Shown: one piece after another, positions 41,361 to 49,139 of the stretch
Position numbering within the stretch: position 1 is the stretch's first letter
Layout: each line of letters opens with the position of its first letter
Assembly (NCBI RefSeq): GCF_003269295.1
Contig: NZ_QLTT01000005.1
Coordinates: 496,001-560,000 of the forward strand
DNA length: 64,000 nt
Reading direction: 5' to 3'
Source of the DNA: Lentzea atacamensis
Lineage (GTDB): Bacteria > Actinomycetota > Actinomycetes > Mycobacteriales > Pseudonocardiaceae
Program-made: the position numbers and the translations under genes
Notes under the pieces: model-generated
What the model saw: the letters and a program-made list of their open reading frames with translations, nothing else
Database searches by the model: none
Told to the model about the DNA's origin: nothing

Positions 41361-41581
41361 GTCGTCTCCTCCTCCGGGTACTGGAACACCTCTTCGAGCG
41401 ACACCTTGAACACGCGCGCGATCCGGAACGCGACCTCCAGCGAGGGCGAGTACTTGCCCTGCTCGATGGTGATCAACGTCTGCCGCGTCACGCCGACAGC
41501 GGAAGCGAGATCGGCCTGCTTCATCTCGCCGTGCGCGAACCGCAGCGCACGGATGGAGTTCGTCACCTTTGTCGGCTTCAC
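41357..41581 (-). CDS. XRE-family small repressor
   Basis: 74 residues from GTG 41581, which overlaps the stop of the membrane protein gene. Almost the entire protein is a Cro/CI helix-turn-helix: MKQADLASAVGVTRQTLITIEQGKYSPSLEVAFRIA. Small regulators like this, paired with a DUF2178 membrane protein, usually repress their own operon. The palindrome over the operon start is the likely target. Confidence 0.92.
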   Translation of the reverse strand: MKPTKVTNSIRALRFAHGEMKQADLASAVGVTRQTLITIEQGKYSPSLEVAFRIARVFKVSLEEVFQYPEEETT

Positions 41582-42033
41582 TGCAGACCTCGCCGGTAGG
41601 CCACGATCTTCGTCACCGAGCCGAGCACCGCGGACAGCACAAAGCACAGGTAAAGGACGTTCGCGATCCAGAAGTGCGCCACCTCTGCCATCGCCAGCAC
41701 CATCGCCGACACGCCGCCGATCACGACGAACGACTGGCCGACGTACTCGCCGAACCTGCCGATCTCGCGGTCGCGCTCGTCGACCTGCAGGCCTTCCTCA
41801 CGCGACGCGATGCCGGCCCAGATCCCGGACAGGATGCCCGCGACGATCCCGATCCCGATCGTCCACAACGCCGTGCTGGCGTACGGCACCTCTGCCAACG
41901 GCCGTCCGGCCGCACGACCCAGGATGACCAGCACGTACACGGCGTAGCCGACCACAGCGATGATCGCCATGGACCACGCGCGTTTCTCTTCGAACGCCAC
42001 GGTCCCACTCCTGATGTCAAAGAAACCTGACAT
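41578..42033 (-). CDS. DUF2178-like membrane protein
   Basis: 151 residues, four helices (about 22-42, 55-78, 98-118 and 122-140) with the cytoplasmic QVDERDREIGRFGEY motif between helices 2 and 3, which is typical of the DUF2178/XRE-associated family. Function unknown; perhaps a membrane sensor that works with the XRE regulator, as in SdpI/SdpR-like immunity pairs. ATG 42033 lies inside an inverted repeat. Confidence 0.8.
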   Translation of the reverse strand: MSGFFDIRSGTVAFEEKRAWSMAIIAVVGYAVYVLVILGRAAGRPLAEVPYASTALWTIGIGIVAGILSGIWAGIASREEGLQVDERDREIGRFGEYVGQSFVVIGGVSAMVLAMAEVAHFWIANVLYLCFVLSAVLGSVTKIVAYRRGLQ

Positions 42034-42034
42034 C
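42013..42034. promoter_or_regulatory. Palindromic operator over the DUF2178/XRE operon start
   Basis: GATGTCA and TGACATC form a perfect 7-bp inverted repeat with an 8-base spacer, and the right arm includes the operon ATG. A second repeat, CAAGT and ACTTG, lies at 42060-42081. Probably bound by the XRE protein of the operon. Confidence 0.6.
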
Positions 42035-42059
42035 GACGAAGGTAAAGCGAACCGGACAC

Positions 42060-42081
42060 CAAGTCAAACATCTTTTACTTG
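42060..42081. promoter_or_regulatory. Second inverted repeat upstream of the DUF2178/XRE operon
   Basis: CAAGT and ACTTG with a 12-base spacer in an unusually AT-rich patch (AAACATCTTTTACTTG), 27 to 48 bases upstream of the operon start. It may include promoter elements or a second operator. Confidence 0.35.
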
Positions 42082-42137
42082 ATCACGCGTCCGTATGGCG
42101 GTCGACTACCGCCGATCAGCCCCATAGCGTGCGGCAC

Positions 42138-42995
42138 ATGCTCCGTCCGATCCTTGTTGCGTGCGCGCTTGCCCTCACCGCGTGCGGTCAGGCGGTGACG
42201 GCGGAACCACCAGCCGCCGCACGTACGCAACACACGCCGGCGGCGGCGCCTCTGGTCGCAACGCCCCAGGTCTGCCCGATGCCCGACAGCGGCCTCGAAT
42301 GCGAGTTCCAGCGGCGCGTCCAGGACGCGAAGAACTACGCCGAGACCAGGCCGGGCACCGTCGGCATCGTGCTGCGCGACCGCAAGACCGGGGCGATGTG
42401 GCGCAACGACCACGCGGACGAGCTGACGTGGACCGCATCGACGATCAAGCTCGCCATGGTGGTGAACCTGCTGGAGCGCAACCGATCGGGCAAGATCAAG
42501 CTGACCGGTGACGACCGTCGGCTGATGAACGCGATGCTGCACAGTTCCGACGACGACGCCGCGGACACGTTGTGGAAGCGGTACACGGGCTCGACGTTCA
42601 ACGCGGCGTTCCCCAAGTACGGAATGACCGGTTTGGTGGCACAAAGGGGCTATTCGGCCACTTTCCCCTACTGGGGCTACGAGAAGTGCACGGCGAACGA
42701 CCTCGACCGGCTGATCAACTACGTGCTCGACACCGTTCCAGCCGAGGACCGCGCCTACATCGTCGGGCAGATGCGCCAGGTCGGTCCCGAACAGCAGTGG
42801 GGTGTGTGGGGTCCCGGCTCCGGCACGAAGAACGGCTGGTCGCAGGAGGACAGCGGCTGGGTGATGAACTCCGTCGGGTTCGTCGGGCCGGACGAGCGGT
42901 ACACGCTCGCGATCATGAACAACCTCAAGGGCGAGGGCGGTTACGACGAGGGCCGCGAGACCGCCACGGAGATCGCCCGCATCCTGTTCCGCTGA
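42138..42995 (+). CDS. Class A beta-lactamase-like lipoprotein
   Basis: 285 residues from ATG 42138 (a GTG at 42129 is possible). Lipobox LTAC with Cys16 predicts a lipoprotein. The catalytic Ser-x-x-Lys is S101-T-I-K104, HSSDDD stands in the SDN position, and GTKNGW resembles the KTG motif. No clear Glu166-type loop was identified, so true beta-lactam hydrolysis is doubtful; it may be a D-Ala-D-Ala peptidase-like or other serine hydrolase at the cell surface. Single gene. Confidence 0.82.
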   Translation: MLRPILVACALALTACGQAVTAEPPAAARTQHTPAAAPLVATPQVCPMPDSGLECEFQRRVQDAKNYAETRPGTVGIVLRDRKTGAMWRNDHADELTWTASTIKLAMVVNLLERNRSGKIKLTGDDRRLMNAMLHSSDDDAADTLWKRYTGSTFNAAFPKYGMTGLVAQRGYSATFPYWGYEKCTANDLDRLINYVLDTVPAEDRAYIVGQMRQVGPEQQWGVWGPGSGTKNGWSQEDSGWVMNSVGFVGPDERYTLAIMNNLKGEGGYDEGRETATEIARILFR

Positions 42996-43000
42996 TCCAC

Positions 43001-43182
43001 TCAGGACATCGGCTCGAAGTGGAACGAGCGGATGAAGCAGTCGCGTGGCTGGTTCACCGCGAACAACACGCAATCGGCCACGGACTGCGCGGTCAGCACG
43101 CCGTCACGGGGCGCGTTGTCCTCGTTCGGACCGACGCAGCAACGGCACCGACGCCGTCGATCACGGTGTGCTGCCTGGTCAT
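43001..43182 (-). pseudogene. Internally deleted short-chain dehydrogenase
   Basis: ATG 43182 opens as MTRQHTVIDGVGA, which may be a short-chain dehydrogenase start, but within 15 codons the frame shifts and the text becomes the end of an SDR: LTAQSVADCVLFAVNQPR and FHFEPMS, to a TGA at 43001. About 200 residues are missing. Confidence 0.65.
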
Positions 43183-43257
43183 CGTCTTCCCCCTGTCACG
43201 CGCGGAAAGGTAGCACCCGTCCGGTGGTCCAATCAGGACCCGGCTCGTGACTCGGGA

Positions 43258-43623
43258 TCACGTGGCGTCCGCGATGGATTCCCACAGGCACAGCACGGTT
43301 CCCTCGCTGTCCTTGACGTACTGCGAGAAGCCGTAGTCGCCCACCCGCTCCTTGGCGTTGAGGAGCGTGCCACCCGCTGCCGTGACCTTCGGCGCCACGT
43401 CGTCGATGCTCGGCACCTCGATGATCAGCACCGGCCCCTGCACGAACTCGGTGCGCGGAGAGATCCCGCCGTCCGCGTCCTGCGGGTCGACCGGCTCCCC
43501 ATCGGTGTCGACCAGCACGTACTCGAACGGCAGCTTCTGCGCCGCCCACCCGAAAACCTCGCGGTAGAACGCCGTGGCCCGTGCGAGATCGTCGGCAGGC
43601 AGCTCGAACTTGACCCTGGTCAT
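43258..43623 (-). CDS. VOC-family (glyoxalase-like) protein
   Basis: 121 residues from ATG 43623. Paired beta-alpha-beta-beta-beta modules: RVKFELPADDLARATAFYREVFGW, and a second half ending SQYVKDSEGTVLCLWES with the metal-binding Glu. Such small proteins are dioxygenases, isomerases or drug-binding proteins; no substrate clue. ATGA overlap with the MmcQ/YjbR gene. Confidence 0.92.
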   Translation of the reverse strand: MTRVKFELPADDLARATAFYREVFGWAAQKLPFEYVLVDTDGEPVDPQDADGGISPRTEFVQGPVLIIEVPSIDDVAPKVTAAGGTLLNAKERVGDYGFSQYVKDSEGTVLCLWESIADAT

Positions 43624-43964
43624 CGCGCGAGGTCCGGCACCTGGGCCACGAGCTCGTCCGGCGCCGACAGCCGCCACGCCTCGAACGCCAGCTCCCGCAG
43701 CTCGTCGGCCTCGACGCCCTCCAGGTACACCACGACCCAGCCGAACCCGCCCGCCGTGAACTGCTCCTCGAACACGTCCGGCCGCTCGGCCACCAGCGCC
43801 CGCTGCTCCGACAACGTCTGCTTGAGGCCAACGGTCTGCGTGCGCGGCCAGAAGTAGCCGAACACCTTGCCCCGCACCCGGAACGTGTCGTACTGCTGAC
43901 CGGAGGAGCGCTGCACCTCCGCCAGCGCGTCCACGATCTTGAAGAGTTGCTTGCTCGTCGCCAC
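43620..43964 (-). CDS. MmcQ/YjbR-family protein
   Basis: 114 residues. YjbR-like fold with FRVRGKVFGYFWP and GGFGWVVVYLEGV; these proteins have a CyaY-like shape and are thought to bind DNA or proteins, with no fixed function. In an operon with the VOC protein gene. Confidence 0.88.
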   Translation of the reverse strand: MATSKQLFKIVDALAEVQRSSGQQYDTFRVRGKVFGYFWPRTQTVGLKQTLSEQRALVAERPDVFEEQFTAGGFGWVVVYLEGVEADELRELAFEAWRLSAPDELVAQVPDLAR

Positions 43965-44003
43965 TGCCGACCCCCAAAGCCGAAGGCAGGCAGTATAAAA
44001 CCG

Positions 44004-44921
44004 TCAGCGGACCGGTTGGGGATCGGCGACCGCCGTCGTTGCCGGAACACGGCTGCGCTGGGTCAGCACGACGCAGACGACAACCACGGCCGCGGTGGCC
44101 AGGGCCGGCCAGCCGACCGGTTCGCCCAGGACCACGGCCGACCACATCAGGGTGAGCACCGGTTGGGCCAGCTGGATCTGGCCGATCTTGGCGACGCCGC
44201 CCGCCGCCAGTCCCGCGTACCAGGCGAAGAAGCCCAGGAACATCGAGATCAGGGCCACGTAGGCGAAGCTGAGCCAGACGACCGGTGTGGCACGCGAGAA
44301 GTCGGCTGTGTACAAGGAGATCGGGATGGTCGCGGGCAGGGAGACGACCAGGGCCCAGCAGATGGTCCGGGCCCCGCCCAGCTCGCGGGACAGGGCGCCG
44401 CCCTCTGCGTAACCCAGGCCGCACAACAAGACGGCGATGAGCAGGTAGGCGTCGGCGAGGCTCAGGGAGCCGGAGAGGCCGCCGCCGGTCGCGACGAACG
44501 CCAGCACTGCCAGCAGGCCCGCGCCGCTGGCGAGCCAGAACGCCACCGGCGGGCGTTCGGCGGCGCGCACGACCGCCCAGACCGCGGTGCACATCGGCAG
44601 CACGGCGATCACCACGGCGCCGTGGGCAGAGGTTTGGGTGGTGAGAGCCAGGGACGTGAAGAGCGGGAAGCCGACCACGATGCCCGCGGCGACGATCACC
44701 AGGCGTCGGAGCTGCGTTACCGTTGGGAGTGGCGCGCGAGATAACGCCAGGTAGGCGATCGCCAGGACTCCGGCGACGAGGGCGCGGCCGAACGCCACGA
44801 ACCACGGGTCGAGCCCGGCCACTGCCAGGCGAGTCGCCGGCAGCGAGAAGCTGAAACCCAGGACGCCCAGCGCGCCGAGTGTTACCCCCGCTGGGACGAT
44901 AACGTTACTCTTGGCTCTCAT
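44004..44921 (-). CDS. EamA/DMT-superfamily exporter
   Basis: 305 residues, ten helices in two EamA repeats (RLAVAGLDPWFVAFGRALVAG; FAYVALISMFLGFFAWYAGL). Members export amino acids, sugars or toxins. The start codon on the minus strand shares bases with that of the divergent MocR gene, so one operator must serve both. MocR regulators often control an adjacent exporter. Confidence 0.92.
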   Translation of the reverse strand: MRAKSNVIVPAGVTLGALGVLGFSFSLPATRLAVAGLDPWFVAFGRALVAGVLAIAYLALSRAPLPTVTQLRRLVIVAAGIVVGFPLFTSLALTTQTSAHGAVVIAVLPMCTAVWAVVRAAERPPVAFWLASGAGLLAVLAFVATGGGLSGSLSLADAYLLIAVLLCGLGYAEGGALSRELGGARTICWALVVSLPATIPISLYTADFSRATPVVWLSFAYVALISMFLGFFAWYAGLAAGGVAKIGQIQLAQPVLTLMWSAVVLGEPVGWPALATAAVVVVCVVLTQRSRVPATTAVADPQPVR

Positions 44922-44951
44922 GAATGAGGATAACGCAGCCGCTCGCGTTAT
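44898..44951. promoter_or_regulatory. Repeated GATAACG motifs around the MocR/EamA starts
   Basis: GATAACG occurs at 44898-44904 and 44929-44935 on the plus strand, and its near-complement CGTTATC at 44945-44951. Three copies within 54 bases, bracketing both start codons, look like MocR binding sites (direct and inverted repeats are typical of this family). Confidence 0.5.
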
Positions 44952-46314
44952 CGAGGACCTGAGAGCTGCGGCACTTGCCGGGCGCGCGGGCGATCGGATG
45001 CCGTCGGTGCGCGATCTGATGGCTCGGCATCGGGCCTCGCCCGCGACGGTGCAGCAGGCGATTCAGCGCGTGGCGGCCGAAGGGCTGGTCGAGGTGCGGC
45101 CGGGGCGCGGCAGCTACGTCGCCCAGCGGCCCGTCACCAACCACCAGGACCTGTCGTGGCAGGCCGTCGCGCTCGGCGAGGGCAGGCCGGGCGAGGACCT
45201 CGTGGCGAACCTCCTCGCGGTGCCGAAGCCGGAAGCCATCCCGTTGTCCAGCGGCTACCTCGATCCCGACCTGCAGCCGGCGGAGGCGCTCGGTGCCGCG
45301 CTCAGCCGGGCGGCGCGCAGGCCCGCCTCGTGGGGGCGCGTGCCGGTCGAGGGCAGGGAGGAGCTGCGCGCCTGGTTCGCGAAGGAGGCCGGCGGCGAGC
45401 TCAGGGCCGGCGACATGACGGTGTGCGCGGGTGCACAGGAGGCGCTCGCGACCGTGTTTCGCGGGCTCGGCGACCGCGGTGACGCCGTCCTCGTCGAGTC
45501 GCCCACCTACCTCGGCGCGATCGCGGCCGCGCGCGACGCCGGACTGAAGGTCGTGCCCGTGCCGGCGGACCAGGACGGAGTGCGGCCGGACCTGCTCCAG
45601 GCCGCGTTCGAGCGGACCGGCGCGAAGCTCTTCTACTGCCAGCCGCTGCACGCGAACCCGCACGGCGCCGTGCTGTCCGAGCAGCGGCGGCCCGAGGTCG
45701 TGCGGGTCGTCCGCGCGGCGGGCGCGTTCCTCGTCGAGGACGACTGGGCGCGCGGCCTCACCATCGACGGCACCGCGCCCCCGACACTCGCGGCGCACGA
45801 CACCGACGGGCACGTCGTCTACGTCCGGTCGCTGACCAAGGTCGCCGCGCCCGGCCTGCGCGTCGCCGTGATCGGGGCACGGGGGCCCGCGGGCATCCGG
45901 TTGAAGAACACGCGGTCGAAGCAGGACCTGTACGTCGCGGGGCCGCTGCAGGATGCGGCGATCGACTTCGTGACGTCGCCGGTGTGGCGCCGGCACCTGC
46001 GCATGCTGCAGCTGTCCTTGAGGTCCAGGCGCGACGCTCTGGCTCACGCGATCCGCGAACACCTGCCCGAGCTCGAGGTCGCGCGGTCGTCCGGCGGTCT
46101 GCACCTGTGGGCGAAGCTGCCGGACGACTTCGACGACCTGGAGCTGACGGCGGCGGCCGCCGCGCGCGACGTCGTCGTGTTCCCGGGACGGCCGTGGTTC
46201 GCCGCTGAACCACGGGGCAGTTTTCTTCGTTTGACCTACGGCGGAGCACCGGAGCACGTGCTCGCCGAGGGCGTGCGGCGGCTGGCCGGCGCCGTGGCCG
46301 CCGCGCGGCGCTGA
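44920..46314 (+). CDS. MocR-type regulator (GntR helix-turn-helix plus aminotransferase domain)
   Basis: 464 residues from ATG 44920. The N-terminal winged helix (PSVRDLMARHRASPATVQQAI) is followed by a class I aminotransferase-like domain from about 75, with FLVEDDWARG and the PLP lysine in RSLTKVAAPGLR. MocR proteins sense PLP-linked amines or amino acids and regulate vitamin B6, GABA or exporter genes. Divergent from and sharing start-codon bases with the EamA gene. Confidence 0.93.
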   Translation: MNEDNAAARVIEDLRAAALAGRAGDRMPSVRDLMARHRASPATVQQAIQRVAAEGLVEVRPGRGSYVAQRPVTNHQDLSWQAVALGEGRPGEDLVANLLAVPKPEAIPLSSGYLDPDLQPAEALGAALSRAARRPASWGRVPVEGREELRAWFAKEAGGELRAGDMTVCAGAQEALATVFRGLGDRGDAVLVESPTYLGAIAAARDAGLKVVPVPADQDGVRPDLLQAAFERTGAKLFYCQPLHANPHGAVLSEQRRPEVVRVVRAAGAFLVEDDWARGLTIDGTAPPTLAAHDTDGHVVYVRSLTKVAAPGLRVAVIGARGPAGIRLKNTRSKQDLYVAGPLQDAAIDFVTSPVWRRHLRMLQLSLRSRRDALAHAIREHLPELEVARSSGGLHLWAKLPDDFDDLELTAAAAARDVVVFPGRPWFAAEPRGSFLRLTYGGAPEHVLAEGVRRLAGAVAAARR

Positions 46315-46321
46315 CCGGTTC

Positions 46322-46359
46322 ACTTGAATGGCATCATTCAGTAACTTGACTCGCTCAAG
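46322..46359. promoter_or_regulatory. furA-katG operator/promoter region
   Basis: A perfect 6-bp inverted repeat TGAATG-N4-CATTCA (46325-46340) and a second CTTGA-N5-TCAAG (46345-46359) lie 22-56 bases upstream of furA. ACTTGA is also directly repeated 22 bases apart. FurA autoregulation at such AT-rich palindromes is known in mycobacteria and Streptomyces. Confidence 0.55.
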
Positions 46360-46380
46360 AAAAGGCGGCATGGTGGTCCC

Positions 46381-46815
46381 GTGCCCACGGCTTCCGACTT
46401 CGAGCGCCTGTTGCGTGGAGCGTCACTGCGGGTGACGGCTCCGCGGATAGCTGTGCTGTCCGCGGTGCACGAACACCCGCACGCCGACACGGACTCGATC
46501 ATCGGTGTCGTGCGTCAGAACCTCGGTGCTGTCTCCCACCAGGCCGTGTACGACGTGCTCCGCGCGTTGACCGGTGCCGGCCTGCTGCGCCGCATCGAAC
46601 CCCAGGGCTCCGTCGCGCGTTACGAGGCGCGCGTCGGGGACAACCACCACCACGTCGTCTGCAGATCCTGCGGCGCCATCGCCGACGTCGACTGTTCTGT
46701 CGGCGCCGCGCCGTGCCTGGACGCATCCGACGACCACGGCTTCGTCATCGACGAGGCCGAGGTCATCTACTGGGGCACCTGCCCCGAGTGCACGACCGCC
46801 GCGAAAAGTTCCTGA
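46381..46815 (+). CDS. furA: Fur-family peroxide-responsive regulator (FurA/CatR type)
   Basis: 144 residues from GTG 46381. Winged helix (LRVTAPRIAVLSAVHEHPHAD, VSHQAVYDVLRALTGAGLL) and dimer domain with NHHHVVCRSCG and CPECT, the CxxC pairs of the structural zinc. Immediately upstream of katG (18 bases), the standard furA-katG layout of actinobacteria, so it should repress both genes until oxidised by peroxide. Confidence 0.95.
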   Translation: MPTASDFERLLRGASLRVTAPRIAVLSAVHEHPHADTDSIIGVVRQNLGAVSHQAVYDVLRALTGAGLLRRIEPQGSVARYEARVGDNHHHVVCRSCGAIADVDCSVGAAPCLDASDDHGFVIDEAEVIYWGTCPECTTAAKSS

Positions 46816-46833
46816 ACACCCGGAAGGATTCCC

Positions 46834-49080
46834 GTGTCCGACAGCACTGACGCGAAGTTGAGCGAGCTGAACGTGGAGGAGGCTGGCGGCTGCCCGGTCG
46901 CGCACGGGCGACTCAGCCACCCCACCGAGGGCGGTGGCAACCGCGACTGGTGGCCCAAGCAGCTCAACCTCCGGATCCTCCGCAAGCACCCCGTCCAGGC
47001 CAACCCCATGGGTGGCGAGTTCGACTACGGCCAGGAGTTCCTGACCGTCGACCTCGACGAGCTGGCGCGCGACGTCGACGCCGTGCTGACCGAGTCGAAG
47101 GACTGGTGGCCCGCGGACTTCGGGCACTACGGCCCCTTCATGATCCGCATGGCGTGGCACAGTGCGGGCACCTACCGCACCCACGACGGCCGCGGTGGCG
47201 CCGGCGCGGGCATGCAGCGCTTCGCTCCGCTCAACAGCTGGCCGGACAACGGCAACCTGGACAAGGCCCGCCGTCTGCTGTGGCCGGTCAAGAAGAAGTG
47301 GGGCAAGAAGGTCTCCTGGGCCGACCTCATGATCTTCACGGGCAACCGCGCGCTGGAGACCATGGGCTTCAAGACCTTCGGCTTCGCCGGTGGCCGCGCG
47401 GACGTGTGGGAGCCGGACGAGGACGTGTACTGGGGCCCGGAGACCGAGTGGCTCGGCGGCGACACGCGCTACAGCGGTGAGCGCGACCTCGAGTCCCCGC
47501 TGGCCGCGGTCCAGATGGGTCTCATCTACGTCAACCCGGAGGGCCCCAACGGCAACCCGGACCCGCTGGCCGCCGCCCGCGACATCCGCGAGACGTTCGG
47601 CCGCATGGGCATGAACGACGAGGAGACCGTCGCGCTCATCGCCGGTGGCCACACCTTCGGCAAGGCGCACGGTGCCGGTGACCCGTCGCTCGTCGGCGCG
47701 GAGCCCGAGGGCTCGCTGATGGACGCGCAGGGCTTCGGCTGGATCAGCACGCACGGCACCGGCAAGGGCCGCGACACCATCACGTCGGGCCTCGAGGTGA
47801 CCTGGACGCAGCAGCCCACCAAGTGGACGAACCTGTTCTTCAAGAACCTGTTCGAGTTCGAGTGGGAGCTCACCAAGTCCCCGGCCGGCGCGCACCAGTG
47901 GAAGCCGAAGGACGGCGCCGGCGCCAACACCGTGCCGGACCCCGAGGACGGCACGCTCAACCGCACGCCGATGATGCTGACCACGGACCTCGCGCTGCGC
48001 TTCGACCCGATCTACGAGCCGATCTCGCGCAAGTTCGCGGAGAGCCACGAGGCGTTCGCCGAGGCGTTCTCCCGCGCGTGGTTCAAGCTGACCCACCGCG
48101 ACATGGGCCCGATCCAGCGCTACCTCGGCCCGCAGGTGCCGCAGGAGGAGCTGATCTGGCAGGACCGCCTGCCGGTCCGCGACTACGAGCTGATCGACGC
48201 CGCCGACGTCGCGGCGCTGAAGGCCAAGATCCTGGAGACCGGCCTCTCGGTCTCGCAGCTCGTCAAGACGGCGTGGGCGTCCGCGTCGACGTTCCGCCAG
48301 AGCGACAAGCGCGGTGGCGCGAACGGTGCCCGCATCCGCCTCGAGCCGCAGCGCGGCTGGGAGGTCAACGAGCCCGACCAGCTCGCGCAGGTCCTGCGTG
48401 CGCTGGAAGGCGTGCAGGAGGCGTTCAACAGCGCCCAGACCGGCGGCAAGAAGGTCTCGCTGGCCGACCTGATCGTCCTCGGCGGTGCCGCGGCGATCGA
48501 GCAGGCCGCGAAGGCGGCCGGCCACGAGGTCGAGGTGCCGTTCCTCGCGGGCCGCACCGACGCCACGCAGGAGCAGACCGACGCCGAGTCGTTCGCGGTG
48601 CTGGAGCCCAAGGTCGACGGCTTCCGCAACTACGGCACCAAGGCCAACCCGCTGCCGTCGGAGTACCTGCTGATCGACAAGGCCAACCTGCTCGGCCTCT
48701 CCGCGCCGGAGATGACCGTGCTCGTGGGTGGTCTGCGCGTGCTGGGTGCGAACCACGGCGGTTCGACCGCCGGCGTTCTCACGCAGAAGCCGGAGACGCT
48801 GACCAACGACTTCTTCGTCAACCTGCTCGACATGGAGACGGAGTGGAAGTCGGTCACCGAGGACCAGGAGAACTTCGAGGGCCGCGACCGCGCCACCGGT
48901 GCCGTCCGGTGGACCGGCACCCGCAACGACCTGGTGTTCGGCTCGAACTCGGAGCTGCGCGCCCTCTCCGAGGTCTACGCGAGTGACGACGCGTCGGAGA
49001 AGTTCGTGCAGGACTTCGTCGCCGCGTGGAACAAGGTCATGAACGCGGACCGCTACGACGTGGAGTCCAGCCTCTCCTGA
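46834..49080 (+). CDS. katG: Catalase-peroxidase KatG
   Basis: 748 residues from GTG 46834, full family length with both halves. Distal Arg105-Trp108-His109 (RMAWHS) and proximal His273 (GGHTFGKAHG) bind and serve heme; Trp108, Tyr232 (GLIYVNPEGP) and Met258 (GRMGM) can form the covalent Met-Tyr-Trp adduct needed for catalase activity. The C-terminal half is the heme-free duplicate. Cytoplasmic defence against hydrogen peroxide. Ends at a strong terminator. Confidence 0.99.
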   Translation: MSDSTDAKLSELNVEEAGGCPVAHGRLSHPTEGGGNRDWWPKQLNLRILRKHPVQANPMGGEFDYGQEFLTVDLDELARDVDAVLTESKDWWPADFGHYGPFMIRMAWHSAGTYRTHDGRGGAGAGMQRFAPLNSWPDNGNLDKARRLLWPVKKKWGKKVSWADLMIFTGNRALETMGFKTFGFAGGRADVWEPDEDVYWGPETEWLGGDTRYSGERDLESPLAAVQMGLIYVNPEGPNGNPDPLAAARDIRETFGRMGMNDEETVALIAGGHTFGKAHGAGDPSLVGAEPEGSLMDAQGFGWISTHGTGKGRDTITSGLEVTWTQQPTKWTNLFFKNLFEFEWELTKSPAGAHQWKPKDGAGANTVPDPEDGTLNRTPMMLTTDLALRFDPIYEPISRKFAESHEAFAEAFSRAWFKLTHRDMGPIQRYLGPQVPQEELIWQDRLPVRDYELIDAADVAALKAKILETGLSVSQLVKTAWASASTFRQSDKRGGANGARIRLEPQRGWEVNEPDQLAQVLRALEGVQEAFNSAQTGGKKVSLADLIVLGGAAAIEQAAKAAGHEVEVPFLAGRTDATQEQTDAESFAVLEPKVDGFRNYGTKANPLPSEYLLIDKANLLGLSAPEMTVLVGGLRVLGANHGGSTAGVLTQKPETLTNDFFVNLLDMETEWKSVTEDQENFEGRDRATGAVRWTGTRNDLVFGSNSELRALSEVYASDDASEKFVQDFVAAWNKVMNADRYDVESSLS

Positions 49081-49097
49081 TGCCGTGAACGGGACGA

Positions 49098-49137
49098 GTA
49101 CCCCAGGCCAGTCCCCCGGCCTGGGGTACCTTCGTTT
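49098..49137 (+). terminator. katG terminator
   Basis: A perfect 12-bp stem (49098-49109 with 49118-49129, GTACCCCAGGCC and complement) around an 8-base loop, followed by CTTCGTTTT. It closes the furA-katG operon just 17 bases after the stop, and only 10 bases before the next start codon, so the next gene must have its own promoter within or very close to it, or be leaderless. Confidence 0.9.
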
Positions 49138-49139
49138 TC

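Noticed and set aside
42138..42995. True class A beta-lactamase resistance gene
   Set aside because: SxxK is present but the SDN, Glu166 and KTG motifs are altered or unseen, so only a beta-lactamase-like call is justified.
46423..48756. 777-codon open frame opposite furA-katG
   Set aside because: Antisense to two certain genes with exact family motifs; no domain of its own.
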